Translations under genes and position numbers: made by a program
From: Cacajao melanocephalus
Taxonomy: Eukaryota; Chordata; Mammalia; Primates; Pitheciidae
Assembly: GCA_963573385.1 (NCBI GenBank)
Contig: CAUYLG010034946.1
Span: 28,334-92,333 of the forward strand
Direction: 5' to 3'
Length of the DNA: 64,000 nucleotides
Shown: positions 24,721 to 38,419 of the stretch, one piece after another
How positions within the stretch are numbered: the stretch's first letter is position 1
How the letters are laid out: the number at the start of each line of letters is the position of its first letter
Notes under the pieces: model-generated
Seen by the model: only the letters and a program-made list of their open reading frames with translations
The model's database searches: none
What the model was told of the DNA's origin: nothing

Positions 24721-25194
24721 GAAGTTGAGAGATGCTTCTATTCCAATGAGCTCCTCAAATGTAGTTGGGATAATGGAACTCCTGGGTGGCCGGTGCCAGT
24801 GGAAAGTGCTTAATCACCAGAGACAACATGACCACGAATATTATAATAGGCAGTATGACTCTAGACTGACTTCATAACGGCCCAACTACATACAGCTTTG
24901 ACATTGTATGATGCATCAAGAGGGGTCTATGATGGAATAAAATAGAAAACCCAAGAGGACTTTACTTGATCTACTTGAAAACAGCAACAAGAAAACTCCA
25001 GGTCTGATCAACAGAATCCTGTCTTGAGTCAACACAATGAACGGTCCCTCAATTAGTTACCACACCTTGATTGGTTTAATCTTAGAAACACTTCAGTACT
25101 GTTGAAGAGGTTCTTTTGATAAAGAACCCACTGGCACTACCATCAAGTGTGGATGACAAATCTCACTGCTCAAAAAATCTTACATTTTTGATAT
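24721..25194. other. Unassigned sequence between two L1 fragments
   Basis: Roughly 470 bp that resembles no family I recognise. It separates two minus-strand L1 fragments that may derive from the same or related insertions. Confidence 0.35.
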
Positions 25195-25330
25195 TCATCT
25201 CTGATGATTCACAGAGCTATCATTCATTTCATTTCACTGTTGTACAGTATTTCTTCATATGAATTTCCGCAATATATTTATTCATCTACTGCTGGTGGGT
25301 GTTTATGTTACTGGCAGATTTTAAGAGGCT
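25195..25330 (-). mobile_element. L1 fragment, minus strand
   Basis: TTCATATGAATTTCCGCAAT and TATTCATCTACTGCTGGTGG are diverged reverse-complement L1 landmarks. Short and low scoring by eye. Confidence 0.5.
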
Positions 25331-26078
25331 GGATGCCACATATACATGCACCTCTTACATCTATCTTTGGTTTTCCATATGACTGGTCCATATCAACCCA
25401 GACCAAGCCTAGGGCTGCAGGAAATCTCAGCACAATAGAATACAATGTCTGCTGCTGAAATGGTTTGGCACATGTGAACTGGTATCCTCAGCAATGTTAT
25501 TCATGGGAGATAATGGACACCCACATATTCATGAGCAGTGTCATTCATGGGAGGTCACTTAAGATTGGAGTTACCTTTTACCACATGCTGTGTGTTCTTG
25601 CAATTTTTGTGTGTCTGTAACTTATAGAGGACAGGTTCATAAATAGCTGGGCTAGAAGGGAACATTCTGTATCATTTGGACCGTAATTACAACGTTGCCT
25701 AGGAAACTGCACCCTATAGAACAGCAAGGCATATGAACCAAATGTGTAGGTACGACACCCTTATGCCCTACCCTCTCTTGCATGGAAACCTTAACTTGTC
25801 CTTAACATGGGTTGCTCCATCTCTGCTCCATGGCCTTTTGAACTCAATAATACCTGCAAGCCATAAAGCAAGAGCCTCATCTGTCCTGGTATCCTACCTC
25901 TGTTTTTGTCAATAGTATTAGCTCATCAATACTTCAGAATGCCAATAATAGCTTACTTAATCCCAGAGTCTGTCTTTTGCTTAATATTTTTTTACATTCT
26001 TTACAATTTGAAAAGAGAAGTTGGCTTCTACATGTACCCTCTTCTGCACAGCACAACAGCTGTGTATATTACTCAGTG
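25331..26078. other. Unassigned sequence
   Basis: No repeat or gene recognised. A small internal echo is present: TGTTATTCATGGGAGATAAT near 25496 and TGTCATTCATGGGAGGTCAC near 25540. Confidence 0.4.
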
Positions 26079-26630
<552 letters not shown>

Positions 26631-26829
26631 TTATACAGCATAATAATCACTCACAGGACATTTAACTAATGAATGAAAAATGGGTGGATATTTAGATGAA
26701 CTTAAAGCTGTGCAAATTACAACTCCTAACAGTGAGAAAAATGAAGTCCACATCTAAATACTGTGAATATGTAAACACTATGAAGACAGTCCCATAGTGC
26801 CAACAATGTGAAAACTGAAATAACCTTAA

Positions 26830-27580
26830 TACAGATTCTATGACAATGGAATATTATAGTCATTACAAGGGAGGAAATTCTGTACTTTGTGATGAACATT
26901 ATGTTAAATGAAATAAGCCAGGTGCAGAAAGACAAATACTACATGATCTCACACATATGTGGAATCTAAAAAAGTCGAACTCACAGAAACAGAGAGTAGA
27001 ATAGTGAGTAACAGGGCTGGGGACTGGAAGGATGTGAGATGTTGATCAAAGGGTACAAAGTTTCAGTTAGGCAGGATGAGTACGTTCTGAAGATCTAATA
27101 TATAACATAGTGACGATAGTTAATAGTACTGTATTCTTTACGTGCAGTTTGATAACAGAGCGTATTTTAAGTGTCCTTATCACAAATTCACACACAGACA
27201 CACTCGCACACACCCACAATGATAACTATGGGTGATAATGGATGTGTTAATTAATTTGATTACAGTAATCATTACACAATGTATATGTATATAAAATCAT
27301 CATATTGTACACTAAGCTCATCCAACCCACGGCCTGACGGCCACATGTGGCCAAAGATGGCTTTGAACACAGCTGAACTGAAAGTTGTGAACATTCTTAA
27401 AACATGATGAGATTTTCTTTTTTTGCAATTTTTTTTTAGCTCGTTAGTTCTCGTTAGCGTTAGTGTATTTTATGTGTGGCCGAAGACATTTTCTCTTCCT
27501 CCAGTGTGGCCCAGGGAAGCCAAAAGATTTGACACCCCTGTTGTATACCTTCAATATATCCAGTTTTAGTCTGTGAATTT
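26830..27580 (+). mobile_element. L1M 3' end, plus strand, split by a hAT element
   Basis: ORF2 C-terminal end and 3' UTR landmarks: GATGAACATTATGTTAAATG, CATATGTGGAATCTAAAAAA, GGGGACTGGAAGGATGTGAG. The tail is cut by a MER30-like element at 27313-27540 and resumes with ACCTTCAATATATCCAGTTT. Confidence 0.85.
27313..27540 (-). mobile_element. MER30-like hAT-Charlie element
   Basis: Read in reverse it starts CAGGGGTGTCAAATCTTTTG and ends near GGTTGGATGAGCTTA, the termini of MER30-type elements. It is flanked by the 8-bp duplication TTGTACAC (27305-27312) and TTGTATAC (27541-27548), with one mismatch. At 228 bp it is non-autonomous. Confidence 0.88.
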
Positions 27581-27780
27581 ATTTTTTTTTTAATTTTGTA
27601 TTTGGGAGACGTTAAACTTTTATGTAACTGAAATTAGATTTCTTTCATGCTTTATGAACTATGGAGCACATTTGAAATTGTTTTTAATATTGATATTTCC
27701 AGATAATTCAAGTTGGAGACACACATACATACATACACACATGAATTCAGTTTTATGCTGTTCTGCAATATATGACTTAA

Positions 27781-28211
<431 letters not shown>

Positions 28212-28270
28212 AGTTGCATTTTTAATATGGCCCAAAAGTTCGAGACAAATACTACATGATCTCACATGAT

Positions 28271-28495
28271 CTCTCTGGACAACATGGCGAAACTCTGTCT
28301 CAACAAAAAATACAAAAATTAGTCGAGAGTGGTGGCATGCGCCAGTGGCCCCAGCTACACAGGGGTCTGAAATGGGAGGATTGTTTAAACCCCACAAGTC
28401 GAAGCTGTAGTGAGCTGAGGTCACACCCTGCACTCCAGCCTGGGTGGCAGAGCAAGATCCTATCTCAAAAATAAATAAATAAATAAATAATAAAT
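28271..28495 (+). mobile_element. 5'-truncated Alu, plus strand
   Basis: Starts within the left monomer at GGACAACATGGCGAAACTCT and continues through CACTCCAGCCTGGGTGGCAG to an (AAAT)n tail at 28466-28495. About 60 bp of 5' end is missing. The 28240-28262 stretch before it resembles an L1 scrap (GACAAATACTACATGATCTC). Confidence 0.88.
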
Positions 28496-29046
28496 ACTTT
28501 GGACCTAGAGAAAAATCTTAAACCAAGATGCTTTTTGTACAGATTGAACCCATAAGGAAATAATTTCAAGGCAAAATGCCAATCTCCTGAACAAAGTGAT
28601 AATGATGGAGAGAGCATCAATCTATACCATAATAGTCACTCATTAAAAGACCATAATCAGTCATGTTGTAACAGATCACTCACTGATGTGATCAGTCAGT
28701 GAGAAAACTACTAACGAATCTTTCCTCATTTCATACATTAATGTTTGGGGAAGTTATTACTTTAGAATTCATCACATGAATGTGTCAAGTAATGTCCATA
28801 CCCTAAGGAAGCAGTGGTCCAGTTTAATTACAAAACATGACATATCCATTTCACTGCAGGCCACAGGTATGGCTTAAAATCGAAATTAAAATTGAATCAT
28901 AATATATGAAGAAATTTGAGGGCATTACTGGTGGCAAATTTTCTTCTTTATGAGTACAGGTTGGAGTTACTGTAACATCTATTTTAAAACTCAGAGCTCA
29001 AAAATATAGGACAAAATGCACATAGTAAGCCAAAAGGCTAGTATTA
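28496..29046. other. Unassigned sequence
   Basis: No gene or repeat recognised, except that 28501-28550 shares a segment with 30536-30587 (reported as a finding). Confidence 0.4.
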
Positions 29047-29127
29047 TTAGGTTGGTGCAAAAAGTTATTGCAGTTTGTTCCATTAAAAGTAATGGCAAAA
29101 ACCGCAATTACTTTTGCACCAACCTAA
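29047..29127. mobile_element. MADE1 element (Hsmar1-derived MITE)
   Basis: An 81-bp palindrome begins TTAGGTTGGTGCAAAAAGTT and ends TACTTTTGCACCAACCTAA, flanked by TA at 29045-29046 and 29128-29129. This is MADE1, the short non-autonomous mariner of primate genomes. The left arm carries a few changes, so pairing is imperfect in the middle. Many human miR-548 genes derive from this family. Confidence 0.96.
29050..29124 (+). ncRNA. Candidate miR-548-type hairpin in MADE1
   Basis: If transcribed from the plus strand, the element would fold into a long hairpin. The 3' arm contains CAAAAACCGCAATTACTTTT, the sequence pattern of miR-548 family 3p products. The 5' arm is altered to AAAAGTTATTGCAG, so mature 5p identity and processing are uncertain. 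I cannot tell whether this locus is expressed or annotated. Confidence 0.3.
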
Positions 29128-30009
29128 TAGTAGTAGGAATTATTTCCTTTACTAGTTTCAAATGAGAATAGAGATGAGGATGTCTTGAATGTTCTGCAAC
29201 ATTCTAAACCCTATACATCTAGAATCATGGGTTTATTTATTTTCTTTCTCCTTGTGGCTGCATGTTACTGTAGCCATAGATGAGTTATCTTGCTTGGGTT
29301 TCAATCATGTTTTAGATTTATATCAATTAGGTTTATTTTAGTAGATGTTTCGAGGTATTCCCAGCAAGGTCACCTGGAAGGAATAAATATCAGACATCAC
29401 AAGGACTCTCTGAGGATTTCTATCATCTGAGGCCTGGATCGTCTCAGCTTCCTGGGTGGAACAAAACAGTTAGGCCAGTTCATGTGTGACTTGCATTTTC
29501 CAGTAACTGGAAAAAGCACATTCGAGTTCTCTTTGTTGGAGAAAGTCCTTAGAGATGGTGCCATTTGCCCTATGCCTAAATTTTACTTGTTTTGTGATTG
29601 ACTCACATCCTAGTGTTATCTTAAAATGTGTTGTTTTTCAGGTGCAGACAAGGTCCGAGCAACGTCAGTAGAGTCTGCAAGAAGATATGTGAGCTTGTTT
29701 TCTAACAGTGGCAGTGGGACGCTAGCCAGCCACTCTGTTCTCTTGAGAGTTTGCCTGCTATGGCCAACCGCATGTAGTAAATGGCCTTAGACATGCAGCC
29801 TAACTTCTTGAAGCAGAAAAAATGGGGTAACAAAGTAGCATTTAATGAGACACTAATATATGTTAAACCTTTTGTCTTCTAAATTTACTTTTAATTCTTC
29901 CAACAATCTTATCAACTATGTTTGTGATGCTGCCATGCTAAAAATTTGAGAACTAAAACTGAAATTCTTGAATGTTTCCAGCAAGTGCAGCTAGTATTCA
30001 CTTAAAAAG
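29128..30009. other. Unassigned sequence, possible MIR remnant
   Basis: Mostly unrecognised. The stretch about 29860-29990 (TTAATTCTTCCAACAATCTT followed by GAACTAAAACTGAAATTC) loosely follows the MIR core order, but the match is weak. Confidence 0.35.
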
Positions 30010-30318
30010 GCTTTTTGGTTCTGAAGTTTTATAGATTTAGGGGGTACAAGTGCAATTACATTACATGGGTACATTGTATAGTGATGAAGTCTGGGCTTTC
30101 AGTGTAGCCATCATCTGAATAATGTATGAATAATGTACATTGTACCCATTAAATAATTTCTCGTCCCTCACCCTCCTCTCACTTTTTCACCCTTCTGAGT
30201 CTCCAACATCTATTATTTCACTCTCTATGTCCATTGTACACATTATTTAACTCTCACTTTTGAGTGAGAACACATGGTATTTGATTTTCTGTTTCTGAAT
30301 TATTTCAGGTAAGATAAT
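30010..30318 (-). mobile_element. L1 3' end (L1PB/L1MA type), minus strand
   Basis: TTATAGATTTAGGGGGTACA, GTGATGAAGTCTGGGCTTTC and CTCACTTTTGAGTGAGAACA are reverse-complement L1 3' UTR landmarks. About 310 bp. Confidence 0.88.
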
Positions 30319-30466
30319 ATACATAATATAATATGATATCATGTAATTATATATAATGGAAATAGATGTAGAGATTCTAGGTGTACTTGAATTATATAAA
30401 AGACATTAACACTGGTATATATCTATATACATCAGGTTTAGGGTGTGATACCTGCATAAAATGCAG

Positions 30467-30507
<41 letters not shown>
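30467..30507. repeat. (GATA)n microsatellite
   Basis: About ten uninterrupted AGAT units. Likely polymorphic. Confidence 0.97.
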
Positions 30508-30599
30508 TCCCAAATGTTGAATTTAAAAACCTTGTACCTGGAGAAAAAAAATGTTAAACCAAGATGCTTTTTGTGTAGTTTGAGCCAAAATGTGTAGGT

Positions 30600-30830
30600 T
30601 GAGCCTATATATTAATACATATGTGTGTGTATACACACACAGTGTATGTTACATATAAAATATATAATGTGTATACATATGTGTATATATGTATATATGA
30701 TATATGCATATATACGTATAATATATGTATATAAATATATGTATAATGTATATATATTATGTATAATGTATATATATATACAGATATAATATGAAAATAT
30801 TATATACATGGTCCAAATACATATATGCAT
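30600..30830. repeat. TA/TG-rich simple sequence
   Basis: Alternating TATA, TGTG and TATG units over about 230 bp, with a short CACACAC run near 30633. The open frame across it is an artefact. Confidence 0.9.
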
Positions 30831-31013
30831 TTATGTTGGACATTAAAAAACCTAAGGAATGAATTGCTGTGACAATTGTTAATTTATACGCCATAGCACT
30901 TTTAAATTCAGCACACCATTTAATTAATATGCTTTCTCACTTTGATAATGGCTTTCAAAGTATAGTGATTTACTGCACAGTATGGTGACTATAGGTCTTA
31001 AAAATGTATTGCA

Positions 31014-31946
31014 TACAGAGTTAACAGGCCACTTCCAGAATGGGAGAAAACTGTTGCAATCTACCCATCTGACAAAGGTCTAATATCCAGAATTTACAGG
31101 GAACTGAAACAAATTTCTAAGAAAAAAACCAAACAACCTCATCAAAAGTGGGCAAAGGAAATGAACAGATACTTTTTAAAAGAAGACATTTATATGGCCA
31201 ACATGAAAAAAAGCTCAACATTACTGATCATCAGAGAAATGCAAATCAAAACCACAATGAGATACCATCTCACGCCAGTCAGAATGGTGATTATTAAAGA
31301 GTCAGGAAACAATAGATGCTGGCGAGGCTGTGGAGAAATAGGAACGCTTTTACACTGTTGGTGGAAATGTAAATTAGTCCAACCATTGTGCAAGACAGTA
31401 TGGCAATTCCTCAAGGATCTAGAACCAGAAATACCATTTGACCCAGCAATCCCATTAGTGAGTATATAAAGCAATGTAAATCATTCTACTATAAAGACAC
31501 ATGCACACGTATGTTTATTGCAGTGCTATTTGTAATAGCAAACACATGGAGCCAACCCAAATGCCCATTAATGATAGACTGAATAAAAGAAAATGTGGTA
31601 CATATACACCATGGAATACTACACTTCCATAAAAGAGAATGAGATCATGTGCTTTTCAGGGACATGGATGAAGCCGGAAGCCATTATCCTCAGCAAACTA
31701 ACACAGGAACAGAAAACCAAACACCACATGTTCTTACTCATAAGTGAGAGTTGAACAGTGAGAACACATGAACACAGGGAGGGGAAGAACACACACCAGG
31801 GAGTGTTGGGGGGTGGGAGGTGAGGGGAGGGAACTTAGAGGACAGGTCAGTAGGTGCAGCAAACCACCATGACACATGTATACCAATGTAACAAACCTGC
31901 ACATTCTGCACATATATCTCGTTTTTTTAGAAGAAATTTTTAGAAA
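31014..31946 (+). mobile_element. L1PA-like 3' end with preserved ORF2 C-terminus
   Basis: A 5'-truncated L1 runs from CAGAGTTAACAGGCC to the terminal CACATTCTGCACATATATCT with a T/A-rich end. Target-site duplication GTATTGCATA lies at 31006-31015 and 31947-31956. The frame 31161-31469 keeps the C-terminal ORF2p region, including the cysteine-histidine cluster (CWRGC ... LLHCWWKC). A stop at 31467-31469 ends the frame before the L1 stop. This is the least diverged L1 in the window. Confidence 0.95.
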
Positions 31947-32081
31947 GTATTGCATATTTCAAAATTACTGAGAGTACATTTTAAATCTTTTTTCCACAAA
32001 AAATAAGTTTGTGAGAATTTGGATATGTTAATATGCTTTATTTATTTATTTATTATTTACATATTTTTATTTATTTATTTT

Positions 32082-32346
<265 letters not shown>

Positions 32347-33845
32347 TAATTTGCTTTCTTTAATCATTTCACAATGTATACAGATAACATTTTACCCCAT
32401 AAATACTATGTATAATTATTTGTCAATTAAAAATTTTAAAAATGAATTTAGATGTTCCAAGTTAGAAAACTGACCTTATTTTTATATGCAGTATTGTTTC
32501 AGATACTTATAAGTTATTTACAACAGAGTTTCAGAAAATATTTCTTCATAATCACAATTTGAAATATAATCGCAGATATCAGTCTCAACTCACTAAGAGC
32601 AGTTCTGAGTGATCTTTTACCATCCTCTCCTCCATATAACCTAATTCTCACATAGTTGTATGTATCCCCTTTGTTTTTTGTATATTTAAAAAAATAGTTC
32701 ATAAAGTTGCATCATGTTTCATGTTTTACTCATAGAAATGCTAACATGACCTTCAACTGTGAACTACTTTAGATTAATGGCCCTGGTATTACTCAAATAA
32801 AAGGTTCTTTAATTGTGACATGTATGTGTCTAATGATCTGGCTTAATTTTTGTAAAAAGGCAGTAAGTCATCTCTTTCTGGTGTACGCTTTGTGGTTGTT
32901 TTAGAGGAAGGATAAAGCAGAATAAGAGAATGCCCTATAACCCTGATTAAAATTGTATTGCACCAAGCACCAGTTCCCAACTACTGAGAAAGGAACTTCA
33001 CCCTGTTCGAAAAGTCTTAGAATAGATTTGAGCTTTAATTATCTAGTTGGATCATATTGGCATTGTCATTTTTGACCTATAAAAATGGTGATTTTGTCAA
33101 TCAACCTCTTGTTGTCCTAGTGCATATGAATAATGTCATCTGTCAGAGAAAATGTATAACTAATCTTAGCTTATTAAAACAAACCATGGGTCCTAATGGC
33201 AACAAAGTGTACTTTCAATAATATTTTTCCAGCCTAAATTTTACAGGTGCTCCTAACTCACCCAATCTCATAGTTAATGAACAAAAAGTCTCCCCAGAAT
33301 GCAGTTCTTTTTGAATGGCATGGCATGAAGAAGCATGTTCTTAATGCTTCCTTTATAAGTTTTTGGATAAGCACCTTTGCAATCTTTTATTTTTCTCCTG
33401 CGTGGAATACATGTAAAATTCACTTGCTAACTTGCAAGTTAAATATTTAAACTCTGAGCAGGTATGAGCACACGGGGGTCTGTTTGTGTTTTGTAACTTG
33501 CTATCATGCAGAACAAGAATATTTCAGTTATTTAGAAACTAATAGTCCTGAGACACTTATAAAATAGCACTCCGATTATGTTGACAATGCCTGGAATATT
33601 TAATTTATGGCATTCACTCTGATTATTAAAGTTTATCCATGGATGTCCATTGTTATGCAAAGTACATTTGTGCACATTTTTCTTACCTGTATGGAAGGCA
33701 TCTTACTAGATGTGATTAGAAATATTATTTTAATACCTTACATTTTGGATATTTAATTAGACTCTGTGGTTATGAGATTGAACCGGAAGCATAATAGAAA
33801 TGTATTTTGGTACAAAGTCAATTTAATTATATTCTAAAAGTAAAC
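32347..33845. other. Unassigned sequence, repeat-poor
   Basis: About 1.5 kb between Alu and L1 without any repeat I recognise and without an open frame above 65 codons. It is one of the larger repeat-free islands of the window. Confidence 0.4.
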
Positions 33846-34810
<965 letters not shown>

Positions 34811-35794
34811 ATAAAATAGCCTCATGATGCACTATCTTGGCATTGTGTCTCACTGATAGGTTCACCTGGACATCCACAGTTTGCAGGCTTCCAAATATGT
34901 ATATGTGTTTCTGTGGTTATTTTTGCCCCATGATTTTAAATCGCAAATGTGAATAAAACAAAATGAAATTTACTCATGTCAATCAGATACGGAGGAAGAC
35001 CCCTCATAATGACTTTTTAGAGTGCTAAGCCAGAGCTCAATACCATTTTGTTGTTGTTGTTATTGGAAGATGTGGTTCTTCACTAAGAATGGCAAGGTTT
35101 CTCTTCACAGGAGACTGCAGAATGAGAAGAAAAACAGGTTTGTCCTTTTGGTTTCAGGACTTGTAAATGAAGCCGAGGTGCAGGAGACAGATAAATAGGC
35201 TTGATATTTTTATTTTAATCAAATAACTCCCAAGTTTTTCTTTGGTTTCATTAAACCAAGTCCCCAAAGATAGAGAGTTTTGTCCATATTTCATTAAGAC
35301 ATTGGTTTGATTTATCACATTCTCAGGGGACATGTAGAGTAATTACAGCAGACTGACCCTGGAGATTTAGTGTTTAGATTTGCTCCTCAAAATAATGAGA
35401 TAATGGTTTGTTAAAGGGCTCCTATTCTTAAATGTTGCTCTACTATTTTTATTTCTTAGGACCAGTACTGTGCCTAATATAAAACCAGTCTCCTTTGTGT
35501 GTTCACATCAGGTGTTTACTTTTTTCTACAGAAGATAGTTTATTAGTTGTTTTATTTATTTGACTCTTAATATTCCCACACATTATTGCTATTCTGTGAT
35601 CCTGGACTTTGGTTACAGTTCTACTTGTATGATACCCAATCATTGAAGATCATGTTATTCTGTAAATAATTTAGTAATAGTCAAGGGGCAATACTGCTAT
35701 TATAAAAGATAATTGAGACTTTATAACTGAATGTAGCCACTCTGTTACATGCTTTTCTAGGAAGTATTGATTCTCATTTGTATTGAAGTTCTAG
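34811..35794. other. Unassigned sequence
   Basis: About 1 kb of ordinary sequence with no recognised repeat or gene. Confidence 0.4.
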
Positions 35795-36100
35795 ACTATA
35801 TATATGTTGTTTACAAATATATATATACATACAGATACTATAGTAGTACATATATATGCAATAAACATAACAGTATATATATGTTTATATGTATATACAT
35901 ATGTGTATATAATATGTAAATGTATATATGTTCACATATAAATATATGTGAATATATGAAGGTATATGTTAATATATACACATATATGTATATGAATATA
36001 TTTATATATACAAATTTATAAAGTGTACATATATAGCATACATAAATATGTATATATGTATATATAAGCATATGTATGTATATTCATATATGAATTTATT
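35795..36100. repeat. AT-rich simple sequence (left block)
   Basis: Irregular TATATA/TATG/TACATA units over about 300 bp. The 77-residue open frame here is low-complexity I/Y/H sequence and not a gene. Confidence 0.92.
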
Positions 36101-36388
36101 TACTTATTTATTTATTTTTTGAGATGAAGTCTCCCTCTGAGTACAGCAGCGTGATCTCAGCTTACTGCAACCTCCAACTCCCTGGTTCAAGTAATTCTCC
36201 TGCTTCGTTATCCCAAGTAGCTGGGATTACAGGTGCCTGCCATCACGCCCAGCTAATTTTTGCATTTTTAGTAGAGACGGGGTTTCACCATGTTGGCCAG
36301 GATGATCTCGATGTACTGATCTCGTGATTCACGTGCCTTGGCCTCCCAAAGTGCTGGGATTACAGGCGTGAGCCACCTTGCCTGGCCC
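36101..36388 (-). mobile_element. AluS-type element inside the AT-rich block
   Basis: TGAGATGAAGTCTCCCTCTG to CCAAAGTGCTGGGATTACAG and GGCC. A ~15-20 bp deletion removes the CAGGCTGGAG segment. The flanking GAATTTATT at 36092-36100 and 36389-36397 is the likely target-site duplication. Confidence 0.94.
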
Positions 36389-36397
36389 GAATTTATT

Positions 36398-36970
36398 AAT
36401 ATACACAAATAGATAAACATATGCATATAATTATATGTTCATACATAAACATAAATATGTGTGTATAAATATATACAAATATACAAATACACATTTATAA
36501 TAAACATAAATATATCACATATAAATATAGTATAGAGTTAAACATTTACATATATCAACATACATTAACATGTATGTGTATGTATAGATATGTTTATTAC
36601 TTATATACTATACTATATATAGAGTCCGAGACTATATGTGTATATAAGCTGGGTTATAGATGTAACCTATGTATAGGTTTATATATATTTATATAAATAT
36701 AGGTTATATATATTTTTATATATAGATTATGCATATTTTTATATATATAAAACTTTAATGCAAATGAAAATGTATTCAACTTAGAAAACAATGTAACATA
36801 ATGGTTATCTTGATTATATATATATGTATATATATATTTATGCAATATAGTAATACATGTCATAAACATGTCTATACATATACCTACATATTGGCATATG
36901 TCCACATATGTACATATTCATATATATTTATCTATATGCAATACAGTCATAAGTATATATATACATTATG
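36398..36970. repeat. AT-rich simple sequence (right block)
   Basis: Continues the left block: about 570 bp of ATATAC, TATAAA and CATA units with repeated TATATATTTATATAAATATA-like stretches. Short open frames here are artefacts. Confidence 0.9.
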
Positions 36971-38008
36971 CACCTTTGCGTGTGTTTCTAATGTCTGTCT
37001 ATAAATATAGTCATGTTCAGTGACAGCAGAGAGCTCTTCTTAGTGGTGTGTAAGTAATACTTATTCATCCTTGGAGAAAATGGCTTTACAGATCCATAAT
37101 TTACACTGAGCTCATTTATTAACATAAGGGTGGCTAATGACTCCAGTTTCTCTCTCAAAATCATTGAATGCCATAAGGTAAAGTATTTTTTTCATGTAGA
37201 AAACAGATGCAAGATAATTTTGATTAATGCCTGAACATCAGATGCAGTTTTAGAATCAAAGTGCAGTTGAAGACAAACTTCACATCCTTTTTATTTGTTC
37301 AAACTTTGTAACGTATTAGCATAGGCGTAAAATAATAAACTAAAACAAAAGAATTTCCAAATGACTCACATATTTCCACATACCATGTTCTGCATGCACT
37401 GATGCCAGTTCTACGAAGACAGCACCCTTCCTATATCTAGAACTGGTATATTGCTATCTAGCTATGTGGTCTTCCTTTTGTACTTTCTGGAGCTGCCTTC
37501 TCCAAATTTATTTTCTTTCATTTGTATGTTTCTAGTACATGGAGTTCTTCATGCTTATAGAAACTCAACAGGTGATTTCCACAAATTTAGCCTTAAAAAT
37601 ATGAAAATGAATTTCTTATATCTTTATTCATCTAGTTTTACAGATTTCTCTCCATTGAACTGAATTTCTGTCATCATAAATCTTCATTTTTACACTCTAG
37701 TAGTTACATAGGTCATGGGATATTCTCCAGAAATCCATGTGGCATAAATCCATTGTTTCTAAGTATTTACTATAAGCTAACATCACCAGCCCAGTATACT
37801 TTGCCTATATTATTCCATAGATAAGGGATTTTGCACTAGGAAATGGCATTAGCATGTTTCCAGAAGCTCTATCTTCAGTGTTTTTACAAGGAGGAAGGAA
37901 AATGGATTGTTGGTCAGCACCTGGCTCTTCTCACCCTCACTCTTGAGAAGCTTTATATTTGTCTTATTTATGTTTTTCCTACTCCCCTGGCCAGTTAATG
38001 AGGTCAAA
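36971..38008. other. Unassigned sequence
   Basis: About 1 kb without a recognised repeat. The frame 37451-37663 has no recognisable domain. Confidence 0.4.
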
Positions 38009-38318
38009 TTTTTTTTGTTTGTTTTGCTTTATTTTGTTTTGAGACAGAGTCTCACTCAATCACCCAGGCTGGAGAGCAATGGCACAATCTCAGCCCACTG
38101 CAACCTCTGCCTCTTGGTTTCCAGCAATTCTCCTGTGTCAGCCTCCTGAGAATTATAGGCACGCACTGCCACACCCAGCTAATTTTTGTATTTTTTGGTA
38201 GAGACAGGGTTTCATCACGTTGGCCAGCCTGATCTGGAACTCCTGGCCTCAAGTGATCCACCCGTCTCGGCCTCCCAAAGTGCTGGGATTACAGGCAGAA
38301 GCTACTGTCTCCAACCTG
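38009..38318 (-). mobile_element. Alu element, minus strand, with internal deletion
   Basis: TTGAGACAGAGTCTCACTCA to AAGTGCTGGGATTACAGGCA. A ~15-bp deletion replaces AGTAGCTGGGATTACAGG by GAATTATAGG near 38150. Confidence 0.92.
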
Positions 38319-38419
38319 ATAAGGTTAAGTCTTTGCAGTAGGAATTTGTTAGACAAATATTTTCTAGATATAACCAAGTAAAAATGATCTGTGAAAGAAA
38401 AAGAAATAATTGTTATAAT

